NCBI RefSeq assembly: GCF_003072125.1
Contig: NZ_QCYH01000019.1
Span: 1 to 32,176 of the forward strand
Direction of reading: 5' to 3'
From: Pelagivirga sediminicola
GTDB lineage: Bacteria > Pseudomonadota > Alphaproteobacteria > Rhodobacterales > Rhodobacteraceae
Length of the DNA stretch: 32,176 bases
A program made the translations under genes and the position numbers. Below the pieces are notes generated by a model. It did not search any database, was not told the DNA's origin, and saw only the letters and a list, made by a program, of their open reading frames with translations. Positions within the stretch are counted from its first letter, which is position 1. Each line of letters begins with the position of its first letter. Of the stretch, positions 23,201 through 30,345 are shown piece after piece.

Positions 23201-24034
23201 CTGCGTGGTGATCTTTGTGAGGATCAGCGTCGGGTCCTCTGCGTAGCGCAGATAGTTTTCCCGCGCCGCGAGCTTCGCCTTCTCCGCCAGTTCCGACACG
23301 TCACCACGCGCATCCATATTGTCGGACGCTGTCCCGCGATGCTTACTCGGCACCGCATCAATGCCGAGCGCTTCGAACGAGCGATGATCGACGCGGATGT
23401 CAAACCCGTGTTTCGCGAGATGGTGGTTCTGGGTCTCGGCCCAGGCCATGCGCATCTCCCGCAACCGCTCCAGCCCGCCGGCGAACTGTTCATATCGGAT
23501 TTTGCCATCCTTGCCCCTGAGCGGCACGCCATCATCGCCGAGGACCGGCACGCGCTTGGCCCCAAACCCCGCATCCGTCACCGGTCGCAGCGCCGTCATC
23601 AGGTGCACATGCGGATTGTCCTCGATGTCATGATAGGCCCAGTCCGCGGCGATGCCATGCGCCGACAACTCGCGCGCGACGAAGTCCCGCACCAACTCGA
23701 TGCTCTGTTCCGTACTCAGCTCGACCGGCAGCGCCAGGACGATCTCGCGCATCAACTGCCCGTCTTTGCGCGCCTCTTTGGCTTCAACAGCGTTCCAGAA
23801 AAACGCACTTGTCTCTGGCGGCGAATACTGGTCCGCAAATTCCACCAACCACGCTGGCGCGTTCTCTGGCAGTGCGAATTCCGAATGCGCATTGCCGGAT
23901 TTGCGGGAATAGTCGATCTCTTCGGCGGTCTCATCGCGTTCCATCCTGGCGCAATGCCGATAGGCGGCCGCGGCAACAGCAGACCGTCCGCCCCCCTTGC
24001 CGACGATCTGCGCAGAAAGATGGTAGATCGCCAC
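20261..24034 (-). CDS. traA: TraA-type conjugative relaxase with RecD-like helicase (MOBQ)
   Basis: A 1257-residue Ti-plasmid-type TraA. The N-terminal MobA/MobL relaxase domain (about 1-230) has the His triad region WAYHDIEDNPHVHLMTALR with H135, H142 and H144, and the usual IYHLSAQIVGKGGGRSAV start. The helicase part carries Walker A GYAGAGKST (404-412) and Walker B VFVMDEAGM (471-479). It nicks oriT, stays bound to the strand and unwinds it during transfer. The start is GTG 24034, with AAGGAG 8 bases upstream. It reads away from traC across the oriT region, the same arrangement as on Ti and related mobilisable plasmids. The C-terminal third is Arg-rich and less conserved. The frame is intact. 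Confidence 0.93.
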   Translation of the reverse strand: MAIYHLSAQIVGKGGGRSAVAAAAYRHCARMERDETAEEIDYSRKSGNAHSEFALPENAPAWLVEFADQYSPPETSAFFWNAVEAKEARKDGQLMREIVLALPVELSTEQSIELVRDFVARELSAHGIAADWAYHDIEDNPHVHLMTALRPVTDAGFGAKRVPVLGDDGVPLRGKDGKIRYEQFAGGLERLREMRMAWAETQNHHLAKHGFDIRVDHRSFEALGIDAVPSKHRGTASDNMDARGDVSELAEKAKLAARENYLRYAEDPTLILTKITTQKAVFTRHDIAREIHRTECSTAEFQSLFYHVGAHEELVAVAAPAFDPFTGDATSEALFSTRTMVELEHRMVQNVDGLARRMAAPIADADLDTAYKVFEMKRGFDLTDQQRMVVRHLTGETGAAALVGYAGAGKSTATEATRIAFEHQGYTVVGGALAGIASDNLRSEAGIESRTLASWEYQWAKGDLLPTEKTVFVMDEAGMVSSRQMESITRTLNEAGARMIVLGDARQLQPIQAGAAFRAFVDVTGYCELDSVVRQHEPWMRDAAIAFGSGRTQEGVAAYLDRDRLDWAESREEARASLIRDWLPYHQASAGVTVMAHRNKDVIALNVDAREALKGRDALGEDHIFASERGEKPFAVGDQILFLKNERSLGVFNGSTGQVVEADRNRLTVLVEGHADPIILRANEYNQIDYGYARTIHKEQGNTVDRAFVYLSPSMDAQLSYVALTRHRDDVTLYAAREDFRSQGELVELMIRDRLQDSTALYRDRLDYREVVRGFAERRGFPTTRIIAEFVKSNLHYLRERLDRLAARFDRLRHPAPEREQVRLSDRDGGRKEVVRRVLPASRPPKMSVHLQHSVNRLSHNLASETIRGRQARAFERSAHYELNLALSAEELRSFNADLRSVFPKNAILTHGFHQPNENAPVLDGLSDGWTQFARDNWPEVFAAQWAETRAELQPLTERSRPWDVGRAAAFTEGPDRTPKRVQENDPASNRVRSTMQTAKPLIDAVPDLPPLEDREIRTHAAKDISARPTLATAKDIAGRIYIEPDHAIERMMAQYGERGDARALISEVERSPSNFGDLRGTTRLGIANGDRRSALEQVPMMARQMDAHLAVLDRIKERRKEQHEAQRIAMRKPLPDLSRETGVFLDQMAQVHRMPSGAEKEDRTRLLLTDKASVQEVVRFRRALTERYGEGSDAIRNGIAQDPALTARSAAERELVQTRVNVVAQAIPVLGQMRAQIRQLDRAPELGKDNSRGIER

Positions 24035-24139
24035 GTCCCGTCTCCTTTCCGGCGCGCATAGGTTCGTCGCGGATCGCTCGCACCCGCTTCAGTCATGCAT
24101 CTACCGCCAAACCCGACTTTTTGTGCGGCGATGCCAAGC

Positions 24140-24180
24140 AACGCCCGTCGCTTGCGACGTATAAGTGCGCCGTTGTTCCA
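24140..24180 (+). other. oriT: oriT: inverted repeat plus RSF1010/Ti-type nick core
   Basis: Between the divergent traA and traC genes lies CGTCGC-TT-GCGACG (24146-24151 and 24154-24159), followed at once by TAAGTGCGCC (24162-24171). RSF1010/Q-type origins have the same plan, an inverted repeat followed by TAAGTGCGCC(C), which is recognised by MOBQ relaxases. The match of site, position and relaxase class makes this a strong call, with the + strand as the nicked strand. Confidence 0.85.
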
Positions 24181-24293
24181 AATATTTACCGTAATTATAT
24201 CGTTTTGTCTATCGTTATATATAGCGCTATGGATTGAGTTGATATACCGTGGAGCCAGCCATCCGCAATTCAGCGCTTAGGAGACCAAGACCC
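24181..24293 (+). promoter_or_regulatory. AT-rich traC leader with TATCGTT direct repeats
   Basis: This strip is much more AT-rich than its surroundings. It contains two TATCGTT copies (around 24199 and 24212) and the palindrome ATAGCGCTAT (24222-24231) ahead of the AGGAG ribosome site of traC. It probably holds the traC promoter and may bind an accessory relaxosome protein. Confidence 0.45.
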
Positions 24294-24521
24294 ATGGCCA
24301 AAAAACCCAAATCCGTGATCGATATCGACAAGGAGATCGCAGCGCTCAAGGCGCAACGCGTTGCCGCCCTGGAAAGCCGTGCGGATCAGATCGGCAAGAT
24401 CGCCGCCAAAGCCAATCTGACGACACTGGAGATTTCCGACGCGGCCTTGCTCAAGGAGTTTCAGCAGATCGCAGAACGATTTCGCCGCAAGATCGGACCT
24501 TCCAATCCTGCGTCAGCTTGA
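24294..24521 (+). CDS. traC: TraC-like relaxosome accessory protein
   Basis: A 75-residue, highly charged helical protein (IDIDKEIAALKAQRVAALES, then ADQIGKIAAKANLTTLEISD and FQQIAERFRRK). Composition, size and place right next to oriT and before traD match TraC of Ti-type transfer systems, which helps the relaxosome. The ATG at 24294 follows AGGAG by 11 bases. The longer frame from 24249 starts inside the leader and is unlikely. The N-terminal half should form a coiled coil. Confidence 0.82.
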   Translation: MAKKPKSVIDIDKEIAALKAQRVAALESRADQIGKIAAKANLTTLEISDAALLKEFQQIAERFRRKIGPSNPASA

Positions 24522-24549
24522 GGCGCAAATCGCAAGGGGAGAACAACGG

Positions 24550-24816
24550 ATGCAACGCGTCAAACACGCAGATCGAAAGCTGCAGACCCGCGTCAAGATC
24601 GTCATCGGGGAGGCAGTGGTGCGCGCAGGCGCGTCTCATTTGCCGGTCGAAGAGATCGAAGCGGTGCTGGCCTATTACGTTCAAACAGGTGGGACAGATG
24701 CGCTCAGGGCCTTCGTCAAAGATCATGCGAGGCCAGCCAATGGCGGCAGCGCAGCGACCCGCCGAGACGATGTGGAGGTCGAGAGTTTGGACCAGTCCGA
24801 GGGCACGCAGCAATGA
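24550..24816 (+). CDS. traD: TraD-like (Ti-type) small conjugation protein
   Basis: An 88-residue protein whose core RKLQTRVKIVIGEAVVRAG matches the small TraD of Ti-type systems (R-K-x-x-TR-x-K-I-x-x-G-x-x-V-x-KAG). A longer acidic tail follows (DDVEVESLDQSEG). It is not the F-type TraD ATPase. The start is preceded by AAGGGGAGAAC. Its stop overlaps the coupling-protein ATG (ATGA), so the two are translationally coupled. Its exact role in relaxosome-coupling protein contact is not known. Confidence 0.78.
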   Translation: MQRVKHADRKLQTRVKIVIGEAVVRAGASHLPVEEIEAVLAYYVQTGGTDALRAFVKDHARPANGGSAATRRDDVEVESLDQSEGTQQ

Positions 24817-26627
24817 TCTACAAGCCGGACGCCACGCCCTATCGCTGGCTCATCATCGGCACGGTCACTTGCGCCTTGTTCGCGGGCCTCGCCTATTGGG
24901 TGTTCTTCATGCAGCTGGCTTATCATACCCCGGATGGTGCGTCGGTTCCGATCCGATGGGACTATGTGAAGGCCTGTCTGAACCCGTTCGACCAGGCCTA
25001 TTGCCGTCAGATCAAGACGGCGCTCTCACAGGCCTCGGAACGCCAGTTCTATCAGGGGACGACAACATTTGCCGCATTCGTGGCGATGGCGGTCGGGTGT
25101 TTGGGATATCTGATCTGGGACTGGGGCCTGCGGGTCAGACCCCTCATCGTCAAAGCGGGGTTGACGGTTGCCGGGCCAAAACAGCTCGCACGGGCCTCCA
25201 ACAAAGAGATCAAGCGCGACACGCGCGGATTGCATTGGTTTGGCGATTTCACCATCAGCCGGTCGCGCGAAGTGAACCACTTTCTGATCTTCGGCGCGAT
25301 TGGCGGCGGCAAGACCCAGACCATTCTACCCCTGCTCAGATCGGTCATGGAGCGCGGCGACAAGGTCGTCGTCTTCGATTTCAAGGGCGACTACACCCGC
25401 ATGGCCTTCTCCAGGCCGAAGGGCGCGAAAGAGCCGCAAGACCCGCTCCTGCTCGCGCCTCATGACGATCGCTCGGTGATCTGGGATATCGCCAACGATC
25501 TCATCGTCGAAGAGGATGCGATCGAGGTGGCGAACCGGATCATACCGGAAACCAAGGATCGGTTTTTCTCGGACTCGTCGCGCACCGTCCTGGCACTCTG
25601 CATCATCACACTGATGAAGACCAAGCCGCAGCGCTGGACCTGGTGGGAGCTGATGGAGACCACCCAACTGCCGCTCGAACAGTTGCAAACCTTTGCGCGG
25701 CAGTATCATCGTGACGCGATGATCTATCTGAACGCGGACTACCGCCAGGTGTCCGCGACGATCTCCACCATGGCGGCGGGGCTGGGGGCGGTGCGCATGC
25801 TCGCCTATGGCTGGCGGGAGGGCGCGGAGGGCCGAACGAAATTCTCGCTTCGGCACTGGCTCCTGAATGAGAACACGAAAGACCGCACGCTGGTCCTGCA
25901 GCGCTCCGGGCGGTTTCAGGATCAGTCCGAAGGATGGATATCGGCGTTTCTGACGGTGATGTCATCGAACGTCTCGGACATCTCTTTCGGCGATAGTGAG
26001 GAGCGGCGGGTCTGGCTCTTCGTGGACGAATTCGCGCAACTGCCTAAAGTGCATCGGTTCGAGGCGATGCTGGAGACGGGACGCTCGAAGGGGCTGGCCG
26101 TCGTGCTCGGCATCCAGGGCGTCGAGCAGCTGGTCGCCAAGTATTCCCAACAGGCGGCCGACCAGATCGAGTCACTGATCGGGACGAAAGTGATCGCCAA
26201 GATCAATGTCGGCCAGACCGCACGACGGCTAGAAGAGCAGTTCGGCAATACGATCATGATCACCCATCGGCGTGACACGGACGGCGGCGGACGGCTCAAA
26301 TGGATACGTGAAGAGAAGCGCGAGCCGGTCGTGCACCGCACGGATTTCCAGACCGAGCTTGGCCCGCTGCTGCACAGGAAGGGCGTCTACGTGCTCGTGA
26401 GCGGGATCGGCAAGCATATCTACCGCGTGCTGGTCCCCTATTCGAAATCGACGGACATGCGCGCGGCCGAACGGCCCGCGACATGGACGACGCAGCTGCG
26501 GGAAATCTTCCATGACGCGTCAGAACTCGCCCGCCAGGAGGACATCACCGCGCAGGAGGAGATGCGGTTTGGCGAGCGGGAGCCAGCGCGTTCGGTCGAG
26601 TCAGAGGATCACATCAGGCGACGATGA
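24813..26627 (+). CDS. Type IV coupling protein, TrwB/TraD-like ATPase
   Basis: A 604-residue inner-membrane DNA pump. Two N-terminal helices (about 12-36 and 80-103) flank a small periplasmic loop with two Cys. The cytoplasmic ATPase has Walker A GAIGGGKT (161-168), the VVVFDFKGDYT strand, and Walker B VWLFVDEFAQL (400-410). The C-terminal part (LVAKYSQQAADQIESLIGTK) fits the TrwB/TraD_N-AAD family rather than VirD4/TraG proper. It links the relaxosome to a type IV channel. No mating-pair-formation genes are in the window, so the channel must come from elsewhere. The element is mobilisable at least. Confidence 0.9.
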   Translation: MIYKPDATPYRWLIIGTVTCALFAGLAYWVFFMQLAYHTPDGASVPIRWDYVKACLNPFDQAYCRQIKTALSQASERQFYQGTTTFAAFVAMAVGCLGYLIWDWGLRVRPLIVKAGLTVAGPKQLARASNKEIKRDTRGLHWFGDFTISRSREVNHFLIFGAIGGGKTQTILPLLRSVMERGDKVVVFDFKGDYTRMAFSRPKGAKEPQDPLLLAPHDDRSVIWDIANDLIVEEDAIEVANRIIPETKDRFFSDSSRTVLALCIITLMKTKPQRWTWWELMETTQLPLEQLQTFARQYHRDAMIYLNADYRQVSATISTMAAGLGAVRMLAYGWREGAEGRTKFSLRHWLLNENTKDRTLVLQRSGRFQDQSEGWISAFLTVMSSNVSDISFGDSEERRVWLFVDEFAQLPKVHRFEAMLETGRSKGLAVVLGIQGVEQLVAKYSQQAADQIESLIGTKVIAKINVGQTARRLEEQFGNTIMITHRRDTDGGGRLKWIREEKREPVVHRTDFQTELGPLLHRKGVYVLVSGIGKHIYRVLVPYSKSTDMRAAERPATWTTQLREIFHDASELARQEDITAQEEMRFGEREPARSVESEDHIRRR

Positions 26628-26629
26628 GT

Positions 26630-26664
26630 TTGCCTTGAATTGCGCTCAGATTACGCAGAGGCAA
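26630..26664. terminator. Hairpin between coupling protein and rep gene
   Basis: TTGCCT (26630) pairs with AGGCAA (26659-26664), and inside it TGCG (26641) pairs with CGCA (26654-26657). It lies just after the coupling-protein stop and before the end of the convergent replication gene, so it may serve both. Confidence 0.4.
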
Positions 26665-26700
26665 GACGTTCCATCACAACCGCTCGGCTGGCAGCCCGTG

Positions 26701-27144
26701 TCAGAACTTGAAGATCGCTTTCTTCGCGGAAGTGGGCTTGATGACCACCCCCTCCGCATCCTTGCGAATGGCCACTTTCGGATCGACCGAATAGAGCCCG
26801 TTGCGGTTCTCTCGCATCAGCAACCCGTTGTCTGCGAAACGGGATCGCCAGCGCTGGACCGTCACGACAGTTGAGGACAAACGCGCGGCGCTATCGTCCA
26901 TGCGCCCCAGATAACCGCTGTCCTGAATGTCCTGACAGATATCGGCGAGCACCCGGCAGGCGATGTTCTCTTTGGCCTTGTTGTAGTGGCTCTTGACTTG
27001 TCGGAAGAGGTCAATGTTCACGCCGAGTTCGCCCGGCCCCAGCGCGTCCGCGTCCGGTGGCCCCTCGAAGAACGTGACGGGCCTCGCGTCAAATAATGTC
27101 TTTTCGTCAGTCAAGATACACTCGTCTATTCCGCATGTTCCCAT
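26701..27144 (-). CDS. RepL-like winged-helix replication protein
   Basis: A 147-residue protein. The C-terminal half has the RepL plan: helices ending ENIACRVLADICQDIQ, a helix-turn-helix (DSAARLSSTVVTVQRWRSRF), then a wing and the motif LLMRENRNGLYSVDPKVAIRKD, close to the R..NGVYMINP pattern of RepL plasmid initiators. RepL-type replication proteins are known from small mobile plasmids, including some in Rhodobacterales. The ATG at 27144 follows AAAGGG with good spacing; a longer frame to 27201 lacks a site. The gene stands alone on the - strand with large inverted repeats upstream (27214-27256), in keeping with an initiator and its control region. A transcriptional regulator is the alternative. 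Confidence 0.6.
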   Translation of the reverse strand: MGTCGIDECILTDEKTLFDARPVTFFEGPPDADALGPGELGVNIDLFRQVKSHYNKAKENIACRVLADICQDIQDSGYLGRMDDSAARLSSTVVTVQRWRSRFADNGLLMRENRNGLYSVDPKVAIRKDAEGVVIKPTSAKKAIFKF

Positions 27145-27213
27145 CCCCAATGCCCTTTGCGTCTTTCCTGAGTCAGGGAAAGCGAAAAAGGCACACGCCA
27201 TTCAATGCTGTGA

Positions 27214-27256
27214 GCGCTTTGCATCTGATCCGTGCCTCAGATCGAATGCAAAGTGC
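27214..27256. repeat. Long inverted repeat upstream of the rep gene
   Basis: GCGCTTTGCATCTGATC (27214-27230) and GATCGAATGCAAAGTGC (27240-27256) pair at 14 of 17 positions around a 9-base loop. It lies 70 bases upstream of the RepL-like start, a likely place for an origin, operator or attenuator structure. A smaller palindrome, CCTGAGTCAGG, lies at 27168-27178. Confidence 0.55.
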
Positions 27257-27315
27257 CTTGCCCTCGCCTACATGCCGCTTTTCGCAGGTCAGGCACTTTA
27301 GAATCTTGTCGGACC

Positions 27316-27368
27316 CTAAAGCGTTTCGAATTCAGGTTGTGTCGCAACTTACACCTGAAACGCTTTAG
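27316..27368. repeat. Palindromic intergenic element with CTAAAGCGTTTC arms
   Basis: CTAAAGCGTTTC (27316-27327) pairs perfectly with GAAACGCTTTAG (27357-27368). Inside it, AGGT/ACCT-type pairing extends the stem with a short GAATT bulge. Elements with AAAGCGTTTC arms recur between genes in alphaproteobacterial genomes, so this may be a dispersed repeat rather than part of the rep region. Confidence 0.6.
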
Positions 27369-27430
27369 CGGAAGGGGCGATCTGTGTCATCCCGATCCCG
27401 ATACCACATCGCGATGGGGTGGGATAATCA

Positions 27431-27467
27431 ATCGGCCCCGGCGGTGGGAGGATCCACCGAGGCCGAT
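27431..27467 (-). terminator. Stem-loop terminator after the DUF736 gene
   Basis: ATCGGCCCCGGCGGTGG and CCACCGAGGCCGAT form a long GC-rich stem around GAGGAT, 8 bases past the DUF736 stop on the - strand. The following bases (GATTAT) give only a weak U tract. Confidence 0.55.
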
Positions 27468-27474
27468 CTCGGGG

Positions 27475-27834
27475 TCAGGCGACCATCTGGTTGTTGGCCG
27501 CCTGAGGTTCGCGGGCGGACCAGAGCATCAGGTGGGTGACACCGTCATCACCGATCTCGTCGAGCGCGATCACGTTGGCGTAGATCGCCATGGCGCCCAG
27601 TTCGGGGGCGGCCATTTTTACCGACAGGTAGTCGTTGCCGGTGGTCTCGGAGGTCTTCTTCCAGGCGGCACCGATCTCATAGGTGCCATTGGCGAAGACG
27701 CGGTAGTCTGGCTGATCGCTGTGGGCCTTTGCGTTGGGGACGATCGTGATCTTGGAGCGAACGGCCATGGTGGCGAGTGTGCCGGTGAAGATGTCTTTGT
27801 CGTTCCGGATGAGAGATGCGAGTTTGTTGCTCAT
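27475..27834 (-). CDS. DUF736 family protein
   Basis: A 119-residue protein of the DUF736 family (IFTGTLATMAVRSKITIVP, then DYRVFANGTYEIGAAWKKTS, DYLSVKMAAPELGAMAIYAN). The family is common on plasmids and integrative elements of alphaproteobacteria, close to transfer and replication genes. Its biochemical role is not established. The sequence suggests a small beta-rich fold. The start at 27834 has an AAGAGG site 8 bases upstream, and the gene ends in a stem-loop. It appears complete and monocistronic, with over 600 bases of gene-poor sequence upstream. Confidence 0.88.
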   Translation of the reverse strand: MSNKLASLIRNDKDIFTGTLATMAVRSKITIVPNAKAHSDQPDYRVFANGTYEIGAAWKKTSETTGNDYLSVKMAAPELGAMAIYANVIALDEIGDDGVTHLMLWSAREPQAANNQMVA

Positions 27835-27840
27835 GGTATT

Positions 27841-28455
27841 TTCCTCTTTAAGTTGTCAGAAACCATTTCCTGATGACACTGGACCAGCATGGGTGAAGCC
27901 GAGAAAACGCACCGAGAAAACCCGAGTGGTGCGGCTCGCAGCCGGACAAGCGAAGCGCCGGAGGGCGAGAACTCGGTCGGGCTTTTCGACATTGCGTTTT
28001 GGAGCGCCCATGCCCAGTGGCGGTCACTCAGGAACTGGTCCCTGACAGCCGGTTCAAGTGAGGAAATCCCCCTGAGCAACTTGCACCTCGACCCCGCAGG
28101 AACGACGATGAAGACACCGGCCCCTGCCCCCATCGCGGACCGCACAACGGTTTTGGCCCCCAACGTAAAGGCCCGTGGCGATCAGCGCCGTATCGGTTGG
28201 CAGCCCGATGCCCGATCGCGCTGACGCCGGAGACCTCCGGGATAACCGGCAACGATTATTCTGCGAAAATGGTGCTCGGGCGGTGCCGTAGCTCATACGC
28301 CAATGTGTTTGCGTGGCGGGATCCGAGCCACGTTTTACCCACCCGATGCTCTGGTCTGCTTCACGTCCCGGCAAACACCGGATGGCAACTATGCCGTGAT
28401 CCGTTGCAAAACCGCCCACCGTCGGGGTCGTTTGATGGTCCTGTCAGTGGACAGT
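27841..28455. other. About 600 bases between DUF736 and the SSB-like gene
   Basis: Both strands have open frames here (for example 27889-28224 + and 27831-28163 -), but none has a ribosome site or a recognisable product. The + frame contains AARSRTSEAPEGE-type sequence typical of GC-rich spacer translated by chance. The stretch probably holds the DUF736 promoter. I see no clear RNA gene. Confidence 0.5.
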
Positions 28456-28794
28456 TCAATGGTCGGTGGGACCGTCGATGTGTTTGTGCAGGAGATCGAA
28501 CCGTTGGATGACCAGATCCACCGCGCGCCGTTTTGCGTCCGCATCATCGGTGAAGGTACCGGTGCGCACAAACCCATGAAAATGACACAGGTCGCCCGGC
28601 GACAGGTGTTCGACGATCTGGTCCCGCAGCGGCGCCTTGAAACAGACGATGGTGTTCCATGCCGGGCGCTCCGGACTCCGCAGCGGAGATGGCGGGCCGT
28701 CAAAAGTATGAAAGACCGTCAGGACGAGGGCTTTCTCATAAGGCTTGATGGTGCCGATGCGCACGAGCGCATCCCAAGTGAAGGACCCGCTCAT
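28456..28794 (-). CDS. Single-stranded DNA-binding-like protein (OB-fold)
   Basis: A 112-residue protein that looks like a short SSB/OB-fold protein, mainly through its strand order and the segment GDLCHFHGFVRTGTF...RRAVDLVIQRFDLLHK, which resembles the GxxVxVxGxL...RxxxEVVA region of SSB proteins. It lacks the acidic SSB tail. Plasmids of this type often carry their own SSB, which aids single-strand transfer and replication. It lies 26 bases after the nuclease gene on the same strand, with a GAGG ribosome site, and is probably the last gene of a three-gene operon. The match is moderate; some other small OB-fold protein is possible. Confidence 0.6.
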   Translation of the reverse strand: MSGSFTWDALVRIGTIKPYEKALVLTVFHTFDGPPSPLRSPERPAWNTIVCFKAPLRDQIVEHLSPGDLCHFHGFVRTGTFTDDADAKRRAVDLVIQRFDLLHKHIDGPTDH

Positions 28795-28820
28795 CGCTTA
28801 TGCCTCGCCTATCATGCGCA

Positions 28821-29249
28821 TCACTGGCACCAGGGCGACAGACCGCGCCGCCCGAACGGCTCTGCAAGTCCCGCGGCGATCATGACAGGTCCGACCTCGC
28901 CCTCCAGGACCCAGAGCCGGGCAAGATGACGATCATATCGGTCCCGCCCGTCATAGGCGATCCGGACCAGGCCGGTGTTGAGGAGACGGATGAGCTCGAC
29001 TGTTGCCGCCTGCGCCAGACGCCGCTCATTGGCGCAGCGTCCTTCGATCTCGGGCGCGTCGATGTCGAGGAGGCGGATTTTAGTGCCTTGGTACCAGAAC
29101 GTGTCGCCGTCAACGACGCAAGTGACGCGGCGCTCGTAACGGCTGCATTCGTGCCAGCCGATCTCTTCGGCCGAAGTAGCTGCTGGAAAAGCGAGAACGA
29201 CCGCCAGCACAAGAGCGAGTGCCTTGCCAATGATCATGCGCGGTATCAT
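28821..29249 (-). CDS. Exported thermonuclease-family (SNase-like) protein
   Basis: A 142-residue staphylococcal-nuclease-like protein. The N-terminal signal peptide (MIIGKALALVLAVVLAF, then PAATSA) is followed by VVDGDTFWYQGTKIRLLDID and APE, the Ca-binding/active-site region with Arg and Asp. The second conserved region is GRDRYDRHLARLWV. Such nucleases are frequent in conjugative and plasmid regions; their role may be DNA clearance at the envelope or entry control. The ATG at 29249 overlaps the upstream gene stop (ATGA). A second ATG at 29237 gives a tidier signal peptide. Confidence 0.88.
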   Translation of the reverse strand: MIPRMIIGKALALVLAVVLAFPAATSAEEIGWHECSRYERRVTCVVDGDTFWYQGTKIRLLDIDAPEIEGRCANERRLAQAATVELIRLLNTGLVRIAYDGRDRYDRHLARLWVLEGEVGPVMIAAGLAEPFGRRGLSPWCQ

Positions 29250-29683
29250 GTCGGGCGGAACTCGAAGAGGTGCTGGAACTCAAGGAGCAGGCCGCCCAGA
29301 TGATAGGCGGCGAAGACATCCGGAAGCTCGGCATAGCAGGCGTCCAACGCACGCACATGGTCCTGAATATGCCTGCGATAATTCGGATCATCGACGGTGT
29401 AAGGAAAGGGTTTGGCGGCGACGATCGTGCAATCCTCGACGACGACGATATACCAGCCCTCACCCCGGAACCCGAATCTGTCGATCTGCTCCTGCATCAA
29501 CCGCCCGGTGGGAAGGGGCTGGCAGACCTCCATGTTGACGGGCAGTGCGGATCGTGCGTGGACGCTGATCACCTGCTGGTGGCTCCGAAGGTGATTTGCG
29601 AGCAGGAGTACGAGATCGTCGAGACGATCCTGGTCGAGGGCGCGTATCACACTGTCTTTGAAGCTGTCGTCGCGCTCATTCAC
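29246..29683 (-). CDS. Conserved-looking hypothetical protein
   Basis: A 145-residue soluble protein, well supported as coding by its coupling to the nuclease gene (ATGA). The start chosen is GTG 29683, which has AGGAG 7 bases upstream; the frame stays open further up to a GTG at 29755. Features are an acidic helical N terminus (DSVIRALDQDRLDDLVLLLA), a strand-rich middle (GEGWYIVVVEDCTIVAAKPF) and a helical, aromatic C terminus (DVFAAYHLGGLLLEFQHLFEF). No family recognised and no signal peptide. First gene of the nuclease/SSB-like operon. Confidence 0.65.
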   Translation of the reverse strand: MNERDDSFKDSVIRALDQDRLDDLVLLLANHLRSHQQVISVHARSALPVNMEVCQPLPTGRLMQEQIDRFGFRGEGWYIVVVEDCTIVAAKPFPYTVDDPNYRRHIQDHVRALDACYAELPDVFAAYHLGGLLLEFQHLFEFRPT

Positions 29684-30345
29684 ATCGCGGCTCCTCAACG
29701 TCCAGGCATCTATCGGCACATATGACGATACCTGATTTGGCTGAATTCCCCCCACCGGGAGGGCGTCGCGCCATCACAAAATGTCTGAAACCATTACGAA
29801 CACAGAGACAGCTGACGAAGGCACCCTTTTAAACACCCCATATTTGCCGCGGCGCGGCACAAAGAGAATAGCCATCGCCAAAAATACCGTCGATTGAGCA
29901 GTTCTACGCTCATTTCAACCATGGGTCGCGCGGGACCGCTCATGCTGATGCGAGTATCGCTGCGGCTCTTTGTCGTAATTGGGGAGCTAGAGATGGTGCC
30001 GGAATACCTAACCCGAGGGGTCAGCAGTCCGGTTGCCGGTGGAACAGCCGCGCGGCTAGCGCCGTGCTGCATGGATCGGCGACAGATCGGATCAGAATAT
30101 CAATTTGCTAACGGGAAGATCCCGATCGTGCGCGAGCGATCGTTACCGGATGGCGAAGACCGCGCCCGCGGGCTTCGGGAGCGCAGCGAGTAGAGCGCGG
30201 CCGGAACGGCGCGTCCAAAACAACAGGCAATGACGAGGGCGCAATTTTGGACGACGATGTAGCAAGGATGCTGCGCGCGAACATATAGTCGCGAATCGCT
30301 CACCCCCTCGATTTCACCGGCGAAATCGGGCAATATTTACCGGTG
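29684..30345. other. About 660 bases without a supported gene
   Basis: Frames on both strands (29894-30193 +, 30100-30333 -) lack ribosome sites and have odd composition. Two inverted repeats stand out: CGATCG at 30123 and 30137, and CGATTTC/GAAATCG at 30309-30315 and 30322-30328. The latter lies just upstream of the membrane-protein start and may be regulatory. Confidence 0.5.

Noticed and set aside
27889..28224. 111-residue + frame upstream of DUF736
   Set aside because: No ribosome site and spacer-like composition; it cannot be separated from chance in GC-rich DNA.
28303..28929. 208-residue + frame opposite the SSB-like gene
   Set aside because: Its main part is antisense to the better supported SSB-like gene, and its start lacks a ribosome site.
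29270..29725. 151-residue + frame opposite the hypothetical at 29246
   Set aside because: The - frame is coupled to the nuclease gene by an ATGA overlap and has a ribosome site; the + frame has neither.
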